NCBI RefSeq assembly: GCF_046237605.1
Contig: NZ_CP143542.1
Location: forward strand, 1,674,001 to 1,738,000
Source: Paraperibacillus marinus
Lineage (GTDB): Bacteria; Bacillota; Bacilli; Bacillales; DSM-1321
Length of the DNA stretch: 64,000 nt
Direction of reading: 5' to 3'
Shown here one piece after another: positions 32,380 to 41,699 of the stretch (position 1 is the stretch's first letter; each line of letters starts with the position of its first letter). The notes below the pieces were generated by a model. The model saw only the letters and a list, made by a program, of their open reading frames with translations, made no database searches and had not been told where the DNA came from. Made by a program: the position numbers and the translations under genes.

Positions 32380-33030
32380 TTGAAAAAAATAGTCACCCTG
32401 CATGCCGGACGGTCACAGCTTCGGGGTTATGGAAAAAGGATTATGAAGACAGCTATCGCCAAGCTCCCGGCAGAACGGGCAGCCTTGAACTTCGGCGGCA
32501 TGGCTGGGGATGAACAGGCAGATTTAAAACATCATGGAGGACCCGACCGTGCATTATGTTTGTACCCTTTAGAACATTACCGATTATGGAATGAGACCTT
32601 TGGAAGGGAGCTGACCCTGCCTGCCTTTGGGGAAAACGCCTCCGTTACCGGGATGCTTGAAGAAAATGTATATATTGGCGATGTCTATTCAGCAGGTACA
32701 TGCGTCTTCCAGATCACAGAAGGAAGGATACCCTGTGCGACTATATCCATGCAGAACGGAGAACCTTCTTTTCTAAAGAAGCTGATGGAAACTGCCTATA
32801 CTGGATATTTCGCAAGAGTGCTCCAAGAAGGAGTCCTTGAGAAAGGCAATGAAATTGTGCTGATCGAAAGAAAGCAGGAAAGGATATCCGTCCTGTACGC
32901 CAGCCACGTAATTCTGAACAAAAAGGATGGATTAGAGGGAGTGAAGGCTGTCCTTGAGGCTGAAGGCCTCTCCAGGGACTGGCAGAAGCGCCTCTTGAAA
33001 AGGACAGGCTCTTTTGACGCCGGTCCGTAA
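32380..33030 (+). CDS. MOSC-domain protein (YiiM-like)
   Basis: 216 residues. Central MOSC domain with GDEQADLKHHGGPDRALCLYP and AFGENASVTGM, then TEGRIPCATISMQNG carrying the conserved Cys used for the molybdenum cofactor or sulfur; a helical C-terminal 3-alpha extension completes the YiiM layout. YiiM-type proteins reduce N-hydroxylated purines with a molybdenum cofactor; role here is by analogy. Start is TTG 32380 with AAAGGAGG upstream. Confidence 0.85.
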   Translation: MKKIVTLHAGRSQLRGYGKRIMKTAIAKLPAERAALNFGGMAGDEQADLKHHGGPDRALCLYPLEHYRLWNETFGRELTLPAFGENASVTGMLEENVYIGDVYSAGTCVFQITEGRIPCATISMQNGEPSFLKKLMETAYTGYFARVLQEGVLEKGNEIVLIERKQERISVLYASHVILNKKDGLEGVKAVLEAEGLSRDWQKRLLKRTGSFDAGP

Positions 33031-33100
33031 ATAAAAACTCCTGACCCGCTGATATAGTGTCCCTTGTACTGGCATATATATTGGTGAAGGGGGTTTTTTT

Positions 33101-33862
33101 ATGTTTCGAAAAAAGTACCGGTCAAGTCTTTCTCCTTTCAAGGGACCTCTGCCTGCCCGTCTTGTTTTTCTGTATTCCTTCATTCTTTTTATTCTCTCCT
33201 GTCTCTTTTCGGTCGTTATCATCGACCGCGCGATTGAACCGATCATCATCAATATTGCCAAGAGTGAGATCAAAAGGGTGTCTTCCGAGGTGATCAATGA
33301 ATCGATGGATGAAAATATTTCTGAGCATGATATGGAAGATTTAATCATCGTTCATTTTAAAAAAGACGGCAATACACCTGCCTTCAGCTTCAACCCTAAG
33401 ATATATAACAGCATCCGATCCCAGGCAACGAAGGATATCCAGAGGAAGCTGGGAATCAATGAAGATCAGCAATTTTATGAAAAGGACAAAAAGGATAAAG
33501 TGGACTCCGATAAATTCAAGTCCCTGGTTTACCATATTCCGCTTGGAGTGGTGACACATAATTCCCTGCTGGCCAATATGGGACCGAAAATACCGGTCAA
33601 GATGAGCCTGATTGGCAATGTGGAACCGGATTTTAAGACAAAATTTACGGATGCCGGCATCAATAATACATATCTGGAGCTTTTTGCCCTTTTTAAAATC
33701 AATGTGCAGATTGTTATTCCTTCTTATTCAGAAAAAATGCTGGTCGAGCAGGAAATAAGCCTGGGAGGCATTTTCATTCCGGGGGAAGTCCCCGATTATT
33801 ACAGTGATGATGGAAAATCACCTGCACCTGCCATTATCAAGCCTTCGGATAATAAGAAATAG
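33101..33862 (+). CDS. yunB: Sporulation protein YunB
   Basis: 253 residues. A basic N-terminus and one transmembrane segment (about 21-43, LVFLYSFILFILSCLFSVVI) are followed by an extracytoplasmic domain with IDRAIEPIIINIAKSEI, VYHIPLGVVTHNSLLANMGPKIPVKM and GINNTYLELFALFKINVQIVIPSYSE, which identify YunB. In B. subtilis it is a sigma-E dependent mother-cell protein needed for spore quality. AGGGGG lies before the ATG. Transcribed singly, followed by an S-box leader. Confidence 0.92.
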   Translation: MFRKKYRSSLSPFKGPLPARLVFLYSFILFILSCLFSVVIIDRAIEPIIINIAKSEIKRVSSEVINESMDENISEHDMEDLIIVHFKKDGNTPAFSFNPKIYNSIRSQATKDIQRKLGINEDQQFYEKDKKDKVDSDKFKSLVYHIPLGVVTHNSLLANMGPKIPVKMSLIGNVEPDFKTKFTDAGINNTYLELFALFKINVQIVIPSYSEKMLVEQEISLGGIFIPGEVPDYYSDDGKSPAPAIIKPSDNKK

Positions 33863-34007
33863 AAATAAATAAACGAATTATCCATATTTCCTTGCTATCT
33901 TCTTCTCTATCATGTAAATTTAAATCAATAATTTTTTGAAAAGTGCAAACCTTTGTACTAAACATAGATTTAAGGCAGGGGCCCTGGCCAGCTGCCATTA
34001 AAATTGA

Positions 34008-34157
34008 ATCTTATCCAGAGAGGTGGAGGGACTGGCCCGAAGAAACCTCAGCAACCAGCCGGATGGCATGGTGCTAAATCCAGCAAGCTTACAGCTTGAA
34101 AGATAAGGAGATGCCTTGGTGAAAAGCCTTCTTCTTACAGAAGGTTTTTTATTTTTT
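34008..34157 (+). promoter_or_regulatory. SAM-I (S-box) riboswitch upstream of yitJ-metH
   Basis: CTTATCCAGAGAGGTGGAGG, GACTGGCCC, GAAGAAACCTCAGCAACC, GGTGCTAAATCCAGCAAGC and GATAAGG form the S-box core; the terminator CCTTC/GAAGG with a long T-run ends near 34156. Confidence 0.95.
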
Positions 34158-34178
34158 TAATAGGAATCTCCACCATGA

Positions 34179-36041
34179 ATGGGGGCTTATATATTGAATT
34201 TCAGAGAAGAACTGCAGAATAAGATATTGATAGGTGAAGGGGCGATGGGCACGCTTCTCTATTCACATGGAATAGATGTCTGTTACGAAGAACTGAACCT
34301 GCTGAATCCTGAACAGGTAGAAAAAATCCACACTGCCTATGCAGCTGCCGGGGCTGACATCCTGCAGTCCAATACATATGGTGCGAACTATTTTAAATTG
34401 AAACGGTACGGGCTGGAGGATGAGGTGGCGGGAATTAACAGGAAGGGCCTGCAGATCGCAAAAAAAGCTGCAGGGGACGGACAATTTGTATTCGGTACAA
34501 TAGGTGCCCAGAGAAGCTTCCGGAAATCAGACTTAAGCATTGAAGAAATCAAAAGGAGCTTCCGCGAACAGCTATACAGCCTTTTGATGGAAGACCCTGA
34601 TGGAATCCTGCTTGAGACGTATTATGATTTTGAGGAACTGGATTCTGTCCTGAAGCTGGCACGGAAGGAGACTTCACTGCCCATCATCTCCAATGTATCA
34701 CTGCATGAGATCGGGTATCTGCAAAATGGGATGCAGCTTGGAGAAGCTCTGCTGCGCCTTGAATCTGAGGGAGCGGATGCGGTCGGAGTGAACTGCAGGC
34801 TAGGCCCTCACCATATGCTCCGGTCGCTTGAGGAGACACCCATCCCTGAAAAAGCGGCTCTTGCGGTTTATCCAAATGCAAGCTTGCCCGATTTTGAGGA
34901 TGGGAGATTAGTATACCAGGCTAATCCTGAGTATTTTGGCCAGCAGGCCCTTGAACTGAGGAAGCAGGGTGCCAGAATCATTGGAGGCTGCTGCGGGACA
35001 ACGCCCCTCCATATAGAGAGTGTCAAAAAGGCGCTCCAGGGGTTGCCGCCGGTCTTTGAAAAGGAGCTTAAAATAAGGAGGGTGGAAGTCCTTGAGAGCA
35101 CATCTGCACCCAATGAACCCTCCCTTGCACAGAAGGCAGCCGCCAGAAGGACGCTGCTGGTTGAACTGGATCCCCCCAAAAAGCTCGGCGTATCTCGGTT
35201 TATAGAGGGAGCGGAATGCCTTCGTGATGCGGGAGCCGATTCTGTCACACTGGCTGATAATTCCCTGGCAACCCCGAGAGTAAGCAATATCTCACTCGGG
35301 ACCATGCTTAAAGAACGGAGCGGCATAAACCCGCTGATCCATCTCACATGCAGGGATCACAACTTAATCGGACTGCAATCCCATTTGATGGGGTTATCCA
35401 CGCTTGGCTTGAATGAAGTACTCGTTGTCACTGGAGATCCATCGAAGATCGGGGATTTTCCAGGGGCCACCTCGGTTTATGATGTTTCGTCCTTTGACCT
35501 GATAGCACTGATCAAACAATTCAACGAAGGGCTGTCCTATTCCGGGCAGCCGCTCGGCCAGAAAACCAATTTCAAAATATCTGCGGCCTTTAATCCAAAT
35601 GTCCGCTATCTCCATAAAGCAGTGGAGCGGATGGAAAAGAAGATTTCATTCGGTGCCCAGAGCTTCCTGACACAGCCTATTTACTCGGAAGAGCAGATTG
35701 AGGACGTATATCAGGCGGTGAAACATCTGGATACACCGGTATTTATCGGGATCATGCCGCTTACGAGTTCAAGGAATGCAGAATTCATCCATCATGAGGT
35801 TCCTGGAATATCACTTCCTGATTCAGTGAGGAGGGCCATGTCAAGTGCCGGCAATGACCCGGTACAGGCGGCCAGGGAAGGAGAGGCGATAGCCAGGTCA
35901 CTCGTTGAGAAAGCGATGGAGCGGTTCAATGGGATTTATTTGATTACACCATTTTTACGCTATGATATGACAGCCGGACTCACCAGGCATATCCGCAGGC
36001 TGGATACAGCTAGAAAAACAGAGGTGACAGTGTATGAATAA
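34179..36041 (+). CDS. yitJ: Bifunctional homocysteine S-methyltransferase / 5,10-methylene-THF reductase
   Basis: About 615-620 residues. N-terminal homocysteine methyltransferase domain (GEGAMGTLLYSHGID, SNTYGANYFKL, zinc ligands in GVNCR and IIGGCCGTTP), then a MetF-like flavin reductase domain (ELDPPKKLGVSRFIEGAECLRDAGADSVTLADN, HLTCRDHN, VTGDPSKIGDF). It supplies 5-methyl-THF for the adjacent methionine synthase. Start is ambiguous: ATG 34179, or TTG 34194, which has GGGGG eight bases upstream. The last 8 bases overlap metH, so translation is coupled. Confidence 0.93.
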   Translation: MGAYILNFREELQNKILIGEGAMGTLLYSHGIDVCYEELNLLNPEQVEKIHTAYAAAGADILQSNTYGANYFKLKRYGLEDEVAGINRKGLQIAKKAAGDGQFVFGTIGAQRSFRKSDLSIEEIKRSFREQLYSLLMEDPDGILLETYYDFEELDSVLKLARKETSLPIISNVSLHEIGYLQNGMQLGEALLRLESEGADAVGVNCRLGPHHMLRSLEETPIPEKAALAVYPNASLPDFEDGRLVYQANPEYFGQQALELRKQGARIIGGCCGTTPLHIESVKKALQGLPPVFEKELKIRRVEVLESTSAPNEPSLAQKAAARRTLLVELDPPKKLGVSRFIEGAECLRDAGADSVTLADNSLATPRVSNISLGTMLKERSGINPLIHLTCRDHNLIGLQSHLMGLSTLGLNEVLVVTGDPSKIGDFPGATSVYDVSSFDLIALIKQFNEGLSYSGQPLGQKTNFKISAAFNPNVRYLHKAVERMEKKISFGAQSFLTQPIYSEEQIEDVYQAVKHLDTPVFIGIMPLTSSRNAEFIHHEVPGISLPDSVRRAMSSAGNDPVQAAREGEAIARSLVEKAMERFNGIYLITPFLRYDMTAGLTRHIRRLDTARKTEVTVYE

Positions 36042-39000
36042 AGATTTAAGGAATTCACTTAAGGAAAAAATATTAATCCTGGATGGTGCAATGGGTACGA
36101 TGATCCAGGATGCCGGCCTTTCTGCCGAAGACTTTGGCGGGGAGGAGTATGAAGGCTGCAATGAATATCTTTCCTATACAGCACCTGGCTTGATAAAGCA
36201 GATCCACCTGGATTATCTGGAAGCCGGGGCTGATATCATTGAAACAAACACATTTGGGGCAGCAAGCATAGTCCTCGATGAATATAATCTCGGGGCAAGG
36301 GCATACGAACTGAATGTGCTGTCTGCCAGGATTGCAAAGGAAGCTGCCGAAGTGTATTCAGAACCGGGATGGCCGCGTTATGTAGCCGGATCAATGGGAC
36401 CGACAACCAAGACCTTGTCTGTCACCGGAGGGACTACCTTTGAGAAAATGGCTGATGCATATGAAGAGCAGGCAAGGGGGCTGATCGATGGGGGAAGCGA
36501 CCTTCTCCTGGTGGAAACCTCACAGGACATGCTGAATGTTAAGGCAGCCTATTCAGGAATCAAGCGTGCATTTGATTCCTGCGGCAGGGAGATCCCGATC
36601 ATTTTGTCCGGAACCATTGAACCGATGGGAACTACTCTTGCCGGCCAGTCGATTGAAGCCTTCTATTTATCCAGTGAACACATGAAACCTGCCGCCATCG
36701 GGCTGAACTGCGCCACTGGCCCGGAGTTCATGACAGATCATATCCGCAGCCTGTCGGGGATATCAGATGCCGCGGTGAGCTGTTATCCCAATGCAGGGCT
36801 GCCTGATGAAGATGGACATTACCATGAATCACCGGAGTCCCTTGCGGGGAAGATGAAGCAGTTTGCAGAAAAAGGCTGGATCAATATTGCCGGCGGCTGC
36901 TGCGGGACAACACCGGCACATATCCGGGCCATGTGTGAAGCGTTAAGGGACATTAAGCCCCGGACAATCGGGCCGAGGGGACAGGGACATAGAATCTCAG
37001 GCATCGAGCCGCTCATTTATGATGAATCGATGAGACCCCTATTTGTCGGTGAAAGAACAAATGTTATCGGGTCCAGGAAATTTAAAGAGCTGATCCGCGG
37101 CCGGCATTATGAGGAAGCATCGGAAATAGCCAGGGCGCAGGTGAAAAAAGGTGCGCATGTTATTGACATCTGCCTCGCTGATCCAGACGGGGACGAAATA
37201 TCCGACATGGAGCTCTTTGTCCAGGAAGTGGTTAAAAAAGTAAAGGTGCCGCTCGTAATCGATTCTACAGATGAGGCTGTTATCGAGACGGCCTTGAAGC
37301 ATTCACAGGGGAAGGGCATCATAAACTCCATCAATCTCGAGGACGGCGAAGAACGGTTCGCAAGTGTGGTCCCTTTGATTCAAAAATACGGATCTGCAGT
37401 GGTGGTAGGCACAATCGATGAGACAGGCATGGCTGTAGATGCCAGGCGGAAGGTTGAGATTGCAGGCCGCTCCCTGGACCTGCTAGTCAATAAATATAAT
37501 TTGCAGCCATCCGACATTATCTTTGATCCGCTTGTTTTCCCTGTCGGCACAGGAGATGAGCAGTATATCGGCTCGGCAGCAGAGACAGTCAAGGGCATCA
37601 GAGAGATAAAGGAAGCATTTCCTGAAACACTGACCATCCTTGGAATCAGTAATGTTTCCTTCGGACTTCCGCCAAGAGGCAGGGAAATACTCAATGCAGT
37701 GTTCCTTTACCACTGCACCAAAGCGGGACTTGACTATGCCATTGTGAACACTGAGAAGCTTGAGAGGTTTGCGAGTATCCCCCAGGAAGAAATTCAGCTG
37801 GCAGAAGAGCTGCTTTTTAATACGTCTAAAGAAACATTGCAGGTTTTTACTGATTTTTATCGTGACAAGAAGGCAGAGAAAAAGGAAACAAAGGAACAGC
37901 TGCCAGTAGACGAGAGACTTGCCGAATATATCATTGAAGGAACAAAGCAGGGGCTGATAGAAGATCTTGAACTGGTGCTGGCGCGTGGGGATCAACCGCT
38001 GGCTATCATCAACGGCCCGCTGATGAAAGGCATGGCCGAGGTAGGCAGGCTGTTCAATGACAATCAGCTGATTGTAGCTGAAGTACTTCAGAGCGCAGAG
38101 GCCATGAAGCATGCGGTTGCCTATCTAGAGCCTTTTATGGAGAAGTCGGAGGAGAGCAGTGCGAAAGGGAAGGTGCTGCTTGCGACAGTCAAGGGGGATG
38201 TACATGATATTGGCAAAAATCTGGTCGATATCATCCTGACCAATAATGGCTTCGATGTGGTCGATCTTGGAATAAAAGTGACGTCCCAGCAGATTATCGA
38301 GGCTGTAAGAACCCATTCACCAACAGTGATCGGCCTGTCAGGCCTCCTTGTCAAGTCCGCACAGCAGATGGTGCTGACGGCTCAGGATCTTAAACAATCA
38401 AACATCGACCTGCCGATCATGGTGGGCGGCGCGGCCCTATCCAGAAAGTTCACTGACAATAAGATCGCGCCTGAATACAATGGCGCAGTGCTGTATGCCA
38501 AAGATGCCATGGACGGATTGAGCCTGGCAAATTCGCTGCATGATGCCGAAAAGAGGGATCAGCTCATTTTCCAGGTGAGTGAAAAGCGTAAACAAAATGC
38601 TTCTGCCCAGGCTACTGCTGTGCTTGAAAGAAAAGTAAAGGTGCCCTCAAGGTCAGAGGTCTCCAGGGATTTCGAAGTAAAGAGACCTCGTGATCTTAAT
38701 CGACATGTACTGAAAGACTATCCACTTCAGCAGATTGTACCTTATATCAATAAGCAGATGCTGATCGGCCATCATCTCGGTTTGAAAGGGAAAGTCCAGG
38801 AGCTGATCCAGAAAAATGATGAGAAAGCAGTCTTTCTGAATGACCTGGTCGATTCTCTGCTGGGCGGTCTGATGAACAGCGAGGAGTATTCGGTAAATGG
38901 AATCTATCGTTTTTATCCGGCCCAGAGCCAAGGGAATAAGGTGTATATTTATAATGGCGAAAATCCGGGGGAGATTCTTGAAGTGCTTGATTTCCCGCGC

Positions 39001-39477
39001 CAGCAGTCAGCACCTTACCTTTGTCTTGCAGATTATGTCAAGAGTGTGGATTCTGGCGAAATGGATTATATCGGTTTGTTTGTGGTCTCTGCCGGAAAAG
39101 ACATCCGAAGGCTGGCCGCCGGCTGGAAAGAACAGGGAGACTTTTTGAAAAGCCATGCGATACAGGCGGTGGCGCTTGAGACAGCAGAGGGGTTTGCTGA
39201 AAGGATGCATCATATCATGAGGGATGCCTGGGGCATACCGGATTCAATAGATATGACAATGAAGGAGCGGTTTTCTGCCAAGTATAGAGGGCAGCGTTAT
39301 TCCTTTGGCTACCCAGCCTGCCCGAACCTCGAAGACCAGGAAAAGCTCTTCAGGCTGCTCCGTCCCGAGGAAATCGGTATAAACCTGACAGATGGCTGCA
39401 TGATGGAACCTGAGGCATCTGTCTCCGCATTTGTTGTGTCCCATCCGGAAGCAAGATACTTCAATGTAGAACGATAA
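36034..39477 (+). CDS. metH: Cobalamin-dependent methionine synthase
   Basis: 1147 residues, full-length MetH. Domains in order: homocysteine-binding (LDGAMGTMIQDAGL, INIAGGCCGTTP zinc site), pterin-binding (FVGERTNVIGSRKF, DICLADPDGDE), B12 cap and Rossmann domain (KGDVHDIGKNLVDIILTNNGFDVVDLG with the axial His), and the activation domain near the C-terminus (RYSFGYPACPNLEDQ). It methylates homocysteine using 5-methyl-THF and needs cobalamin. Under the same S-box as yitJ; B. subtilis instead relies on MetE. Confidence 0.97.
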   Translation: MNKDLRNSLKEKILILDGAMGTMIQDAGLSAEDFGGEEYEGCNEYLSYTAPGLIKQIHLDYLEAGADIIETNTFGAASIVLDEYNLGARAYELNVLSARIAKEAAEVYSEPGWPRYVAGSMGPTTKTLSVTGGTTFEKMADAYEEQARGLIDGGSDLLLVETSQDMLNVKAAYSGIKRAFDSCGREIPIILSGTIEPMGTTLAGQSIEAFYLSSEHMKPAAIGLNCATGPEFMTDHIRSLSGISDAAVSCYPNAGLPDEDGHYHESPESLAGKMKQFAEKGWINIAGGCCGTTPAHIRAMCEALRDIKPRTIGPRGQGHRISGIEPLIYDESMRPLFVGERTNVIGSRKFKELIRGRHYEEASEIARAQVKKGAHVIDICLADPDGDEISDMELFVQEVVKKVKVPLVIDSTDEAVIETALKHSQGKGIINSINLEDGEERFASVVPLIQKYGSAVVVGTIDETGMAVDARRKVEIAGRSLDLLVNKYNLQPSDIIFDPLVFPVGTGDEQYIGSAAETVKGIREIKEAFPETLTILGISNVSFGLPPRGREILNAVFLYHCTKAGLDYAIVNTEKLERFASIPQEEIQLAEELLFNTSKETLQVFTDFYRDKKAEKKETKEQLPVDERLAEYIIEGTKQGLIEDLELVLARGDQPLAIINGPLMKGMAEVGRLFNDNQLIVAEVLQSAEAMKHAVAYLEPFMEKSEESSAKGKVLLATVKGDVHDIGKNLVDIILTNNGFDVVDLGIKVTSQQIIEAVRTHSPTVIGLSGLLVKSAQQMVLTAQDLKQSNIDLPIMVGGAALSRKFTDNKIAPEYNGAVLYAKDAMDGLSLANSLHDAEKRDQLIFQVSEKRKQNASAQATAVLERKVKVPSRSEVSRDFEVKRPRDLNRHVLKDYPLQQIVPYINKQMLIGHHLGLKGKVQELIQKNDEKAVFLNDLVDSLLGGLMNSEEYSVNGIYRFYPAQSQGNKVYIYNGENPGEILEVLDFPRQQSAPYLCLADYVKSVDSGEMDYIGLFVVSAGKDIRRLAAGWKEQGDFLKSHAIQAVALETAEGFAERMHHIMRDAWGIPDSIDMTMKERFSAKYRGQRYSFGYPACPNLEDQEKLFRLLRPEEIGINLTDGCMMEPEASVSAFVVSHPEARYFNVER

Positions 39478-39484
39478 GCTAATG

Positions 39485-39520
39485 CCCCCTTCTCTGCTCC
39501 TGTTTGAGAAGGGGGTTTTT
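39485..39520 (+). terminator. Terminator after metH
   Basis: CCCCCTTCTC/GAGAAGGGGG followed by TTTTT. Confidence 0.92.
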
Positions 39521-39539
39521 CGATTTTTGCCAAAAACAA

Positions 39540-39567
39540 TTGACAGGACAAAATATAGAACTATACA
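39540..39567 (+). promoter_or_regulatory. Promoter of the hut operon
   Basis: TTGACA (39540-39545), 16-base spacer, TATACA (39562-39567), about 60 bases before hutP. Confidence 0.7.
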
Positions 39568-39624
39568 CTGTAACTAGTTATTAGTTAATTTAGAAAATTC
39601 AACTTCATTTGAAAAGAGGCACAT

Positions 39625-40074
39625 ATGCTTCAAATAAAACGCAATCGAATCGGCTTGAATGCCATCCTTTTGGCATCCATTCATGAACAGGAAGAAGAAA
39701 AGGTCAAGCAAAGTCTAACCGGAGAAGGCTATGCATTCTGCAAAGGACGCGTAGGTTCGATGGAAACCCATAAGATCGTGGCTGCCATTGAAACCGCTTC
39801 CAAGAGGGGCGGGATCATCGACGGGTCTCTTTACAGGGAAGTCCATTCTTTATATCACAGTTCAATCGAAGCCGTTCACGGAATAACGAGGGGACAGGCG
39901 CAGTTAGGCGAGCTGCTTAGGACAGTCGGCCTTCAGTTTGCAGTACTGAGAGGCCGGCCATTCCCGAACCATGAAGAAGGGGAGTGGATTGCGGTTGCTC
40001 TCTATGGCACGATAGGCGCTCCTGTAAAGGGATTTGAGCATGAAACAGTAGGACTTGGAATCAATCATATTTAA
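39625..40074 (+). CDS. hutP: Hut operon antiterminator HutP
   Basis: 149 residues, the family length. KGRVGSMETHKIVAAIETASKRGGIIDG, HGITRGQAQLGELLRTVGLQFAVLRGRP and the C-terminal YGTIGAPVKGFEHETVGLGINHI are HutP signatures and include the His residues that hold Mg2+ and histidine. The hexamer, charged with histidine, binds NAG-triplet RNA and prevents termination between hutP and hutH. Target triplets lie directly after its stop. Confidence 0.95.
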   Translation: MLQIKRNRIGLNAILLASIHEQEEEKVKQSLTGEGYAFCKGRVGSMETHKIVAAIETASKRGGIIDGSLYREVHSLYHSSIEAVHGITRGQAQLGELLRTVGLQFAVLRGRPFPNHEEGEWIAVALYGTIGAPVKGFEHETVGLGINHI

Positions 40075-40077
40075 TAT

Positions 40078-40143
40078 CAGTCCATAGTTATTAGACAAAA
40101 GGGGACTGTATCACTTTATTGTGGTACAGTCCCTTTATTTTGT
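40078..40143 (+). promoter_or_regulatory. HutP-binding triplets and the regulated terminator before hutH
   Basis: CAG, TAG and TAG at 40078, 40085 and 40092 are spaced by exactly four bases, the HutP recognition pattern. Right after them GGGACTGTA (40102-40110) pairs with TACAGTCCC (40125-40133), followed by TTTATTTTG, the terminator that HutP opens when histidine is present. Confidence 0.85.
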
Positions 40144-40160
40144 TAAAGGAGAGAAGTCTG

Positions 40161-41672
40161 ATGGTTATTTTGAACGGGGAAACACTGACACTGGAAAAAG
40201 TGAAGCAGGTTGTCATTCATAAAGAAAAGGCAGCCGCCTCCACTGAAGCGCTTAAAAGGGCGGCGGAAAGTCGAAACGCAGTTGAATCGATTGTTGCAGA
40301 TAAAAAAGTCGTCTATGGCATCAATACCGGGTTTGGAAAGTTCAGTGACATGCTTATTGACAGTTCGGATGTGGATGAGCTGCAGGTGAACCTGATTTTT
40401 TCACATGCCTGCGGAGTCGGTGAGCCTTTTCCGGAGCCTGTATCAAGAGCGATGCTCCTCCTTCGGGCAAACGCCCTCCTTAAGGGATATTCAGGGGTCA
40501 GGCCGGTGGTGATCGAGAGGCTGATTCAGCTGGTGAATCTGGATATTTCGCCGGTTATCCCCCAGCAGGGATCACTCGGGGCAAGCGGAGATCTCGCTCC
40601 GCTGTCGCATCTTGCCATGGTTCTGATGGGGGAAGGAGAGGTCTTTTATAAGAACGAAGTAGTGCCCGCCGGCCTTGCACTTGCGGGAGAAGGCATCCCG
40701 CCTATTGAGCTTAAGGCGAAGGAAGGGCTTGCCCTCATCAACGGGACACAGGCAATGACGGCGATGGGAGCGATTGCCTATCTGGAAGCCGAGAGCCTGG
40801 CCATACAGTCAGAAGCTATAGCGTCAATCACATTTGAAGGCCTCCAGGGAATTATTGATGCGTTTGATCCAGACGTCCACCTGGCCAGGGGCTATCCACA
40901 GCAGACCGCGGTGGCCGAGCGGATGAATGCCTGGCTCTCGGGAAGCGGACTAACTACAAGGCAGGGTGAAGCAAGAGTGCAGGATGCCTATTCTCTAAGA
41001 TGCATTCCACAGGTTCACGGTGCGTCCTGGCAGGTGCTGGATTATGTAAAAGAAAAGCTGGAGATTGAAATGAATGCAGCCACCGACAATCCCTTGATAT
41101 TCGATGATGGAAATAAAGTCATTTCCGGCGGGAATTTTCATGGTCAGCCCATTGCCTTTGCCATGGATTTTTTAAAGATCGGAGTGGCTGAATTGGCGAA
41201 TATATCAGAACGCAGGGTTGAAAGGCTTGTGAATCCGCATCTGAGCGACTTGCCGCCGTTTTTAAGCCCTCAGCCGGGACTTCAGTCGGGGGCGATGATC
41301 ATGCAGTACGCGGCCGCCTCTCTTGTTTCGGAAAATAAAACACTGGCCCACCCGGCAAGTGTGGATTCTATTCCATCATCAGCCAATCAGGAGGATCATG
41401 TGAGCATGGGAACCATAGCAGCCCGGCATGCCTACGGAATTATCCAGAATGCAAGGAATGTTCTTACCATAGAACTGATCTGCGCCATGCAGGCTGCTGA
41501 ATACAGAGGAAGGGCCAAAATGGCAAAAAGAACGGGCCTTGTCTGGGATGAAGCAAGACAAATCGTTCCATCAATCGTAAAAGACCGCCATTTTGCAAAG
41601 GACATTGAAAGGCTGTCAGCATGGCTGAGGGAGACGGACTTCCAGGTATACATGAAAAAGGAAGTTTATTGA
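40161..41672 (+). CDS. hutH: Histidine ammonia-lyase
   Basis: 503 residues. The self-cyclising Ala-Ser-Gly that forms the MIO cofactor is in SLGASGDLAPLSHLA; VYGINTGFGKFSD and VQDAYSLRCIPQVHGA are further family motifs. It deaminates histidine to urocanate, the first step of the pathway. The ATG at 40161 is preferred because AAAGGAGAG lies before it; the frame extends 14 codons into the terminator. Expression depends on HutP readthrough. Confidence 0.97.
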   Translation: MVILNGETLTLEKVKQVVIHKEKAAASTEALKRAAESRNAVESIVADKKVVYGINTGFGKFSDMLIDSSDVDELQVNLIFSHACGVGEPFPEPVSRAMLLLRANALLKGYSGVRPVVIERLIQLVNLDISPVIPQQGSLGASGDLAPLSHLAMVLMGEGEVFYKNEVVPAGLALAGEGIPPIELKAKEGLALINGTQAMTAMGAIAYLEAESLAIQSEAIASITFEGLQGIIDAFDPDVHLARGYPQQTAVAERMNAWLSGSGLTTRQGEARVQDAYSLRCIPQVHGASWQVLDYVKEKLEIEMNAATDNPLIFDDGNKVISGGNFHGQPIAFAMDFLKIGVAELANISERRVERLVNPHLSDLPPFLSPQPGLQSGAMIMQYAAASLVSENKTLAHPASVDSIPSSANQEDHVSMGTIAARHAYGIIQNARNVLTIELICAMQAAEYRGRAKMAKRTGLVWDEARQIVPSIVKDRHFAKDIERLSAWLRETDFQVYMKKEVY

Positions 41673-41699
41673 GTAGTAAAAGAATAGGGAGGAATAATC

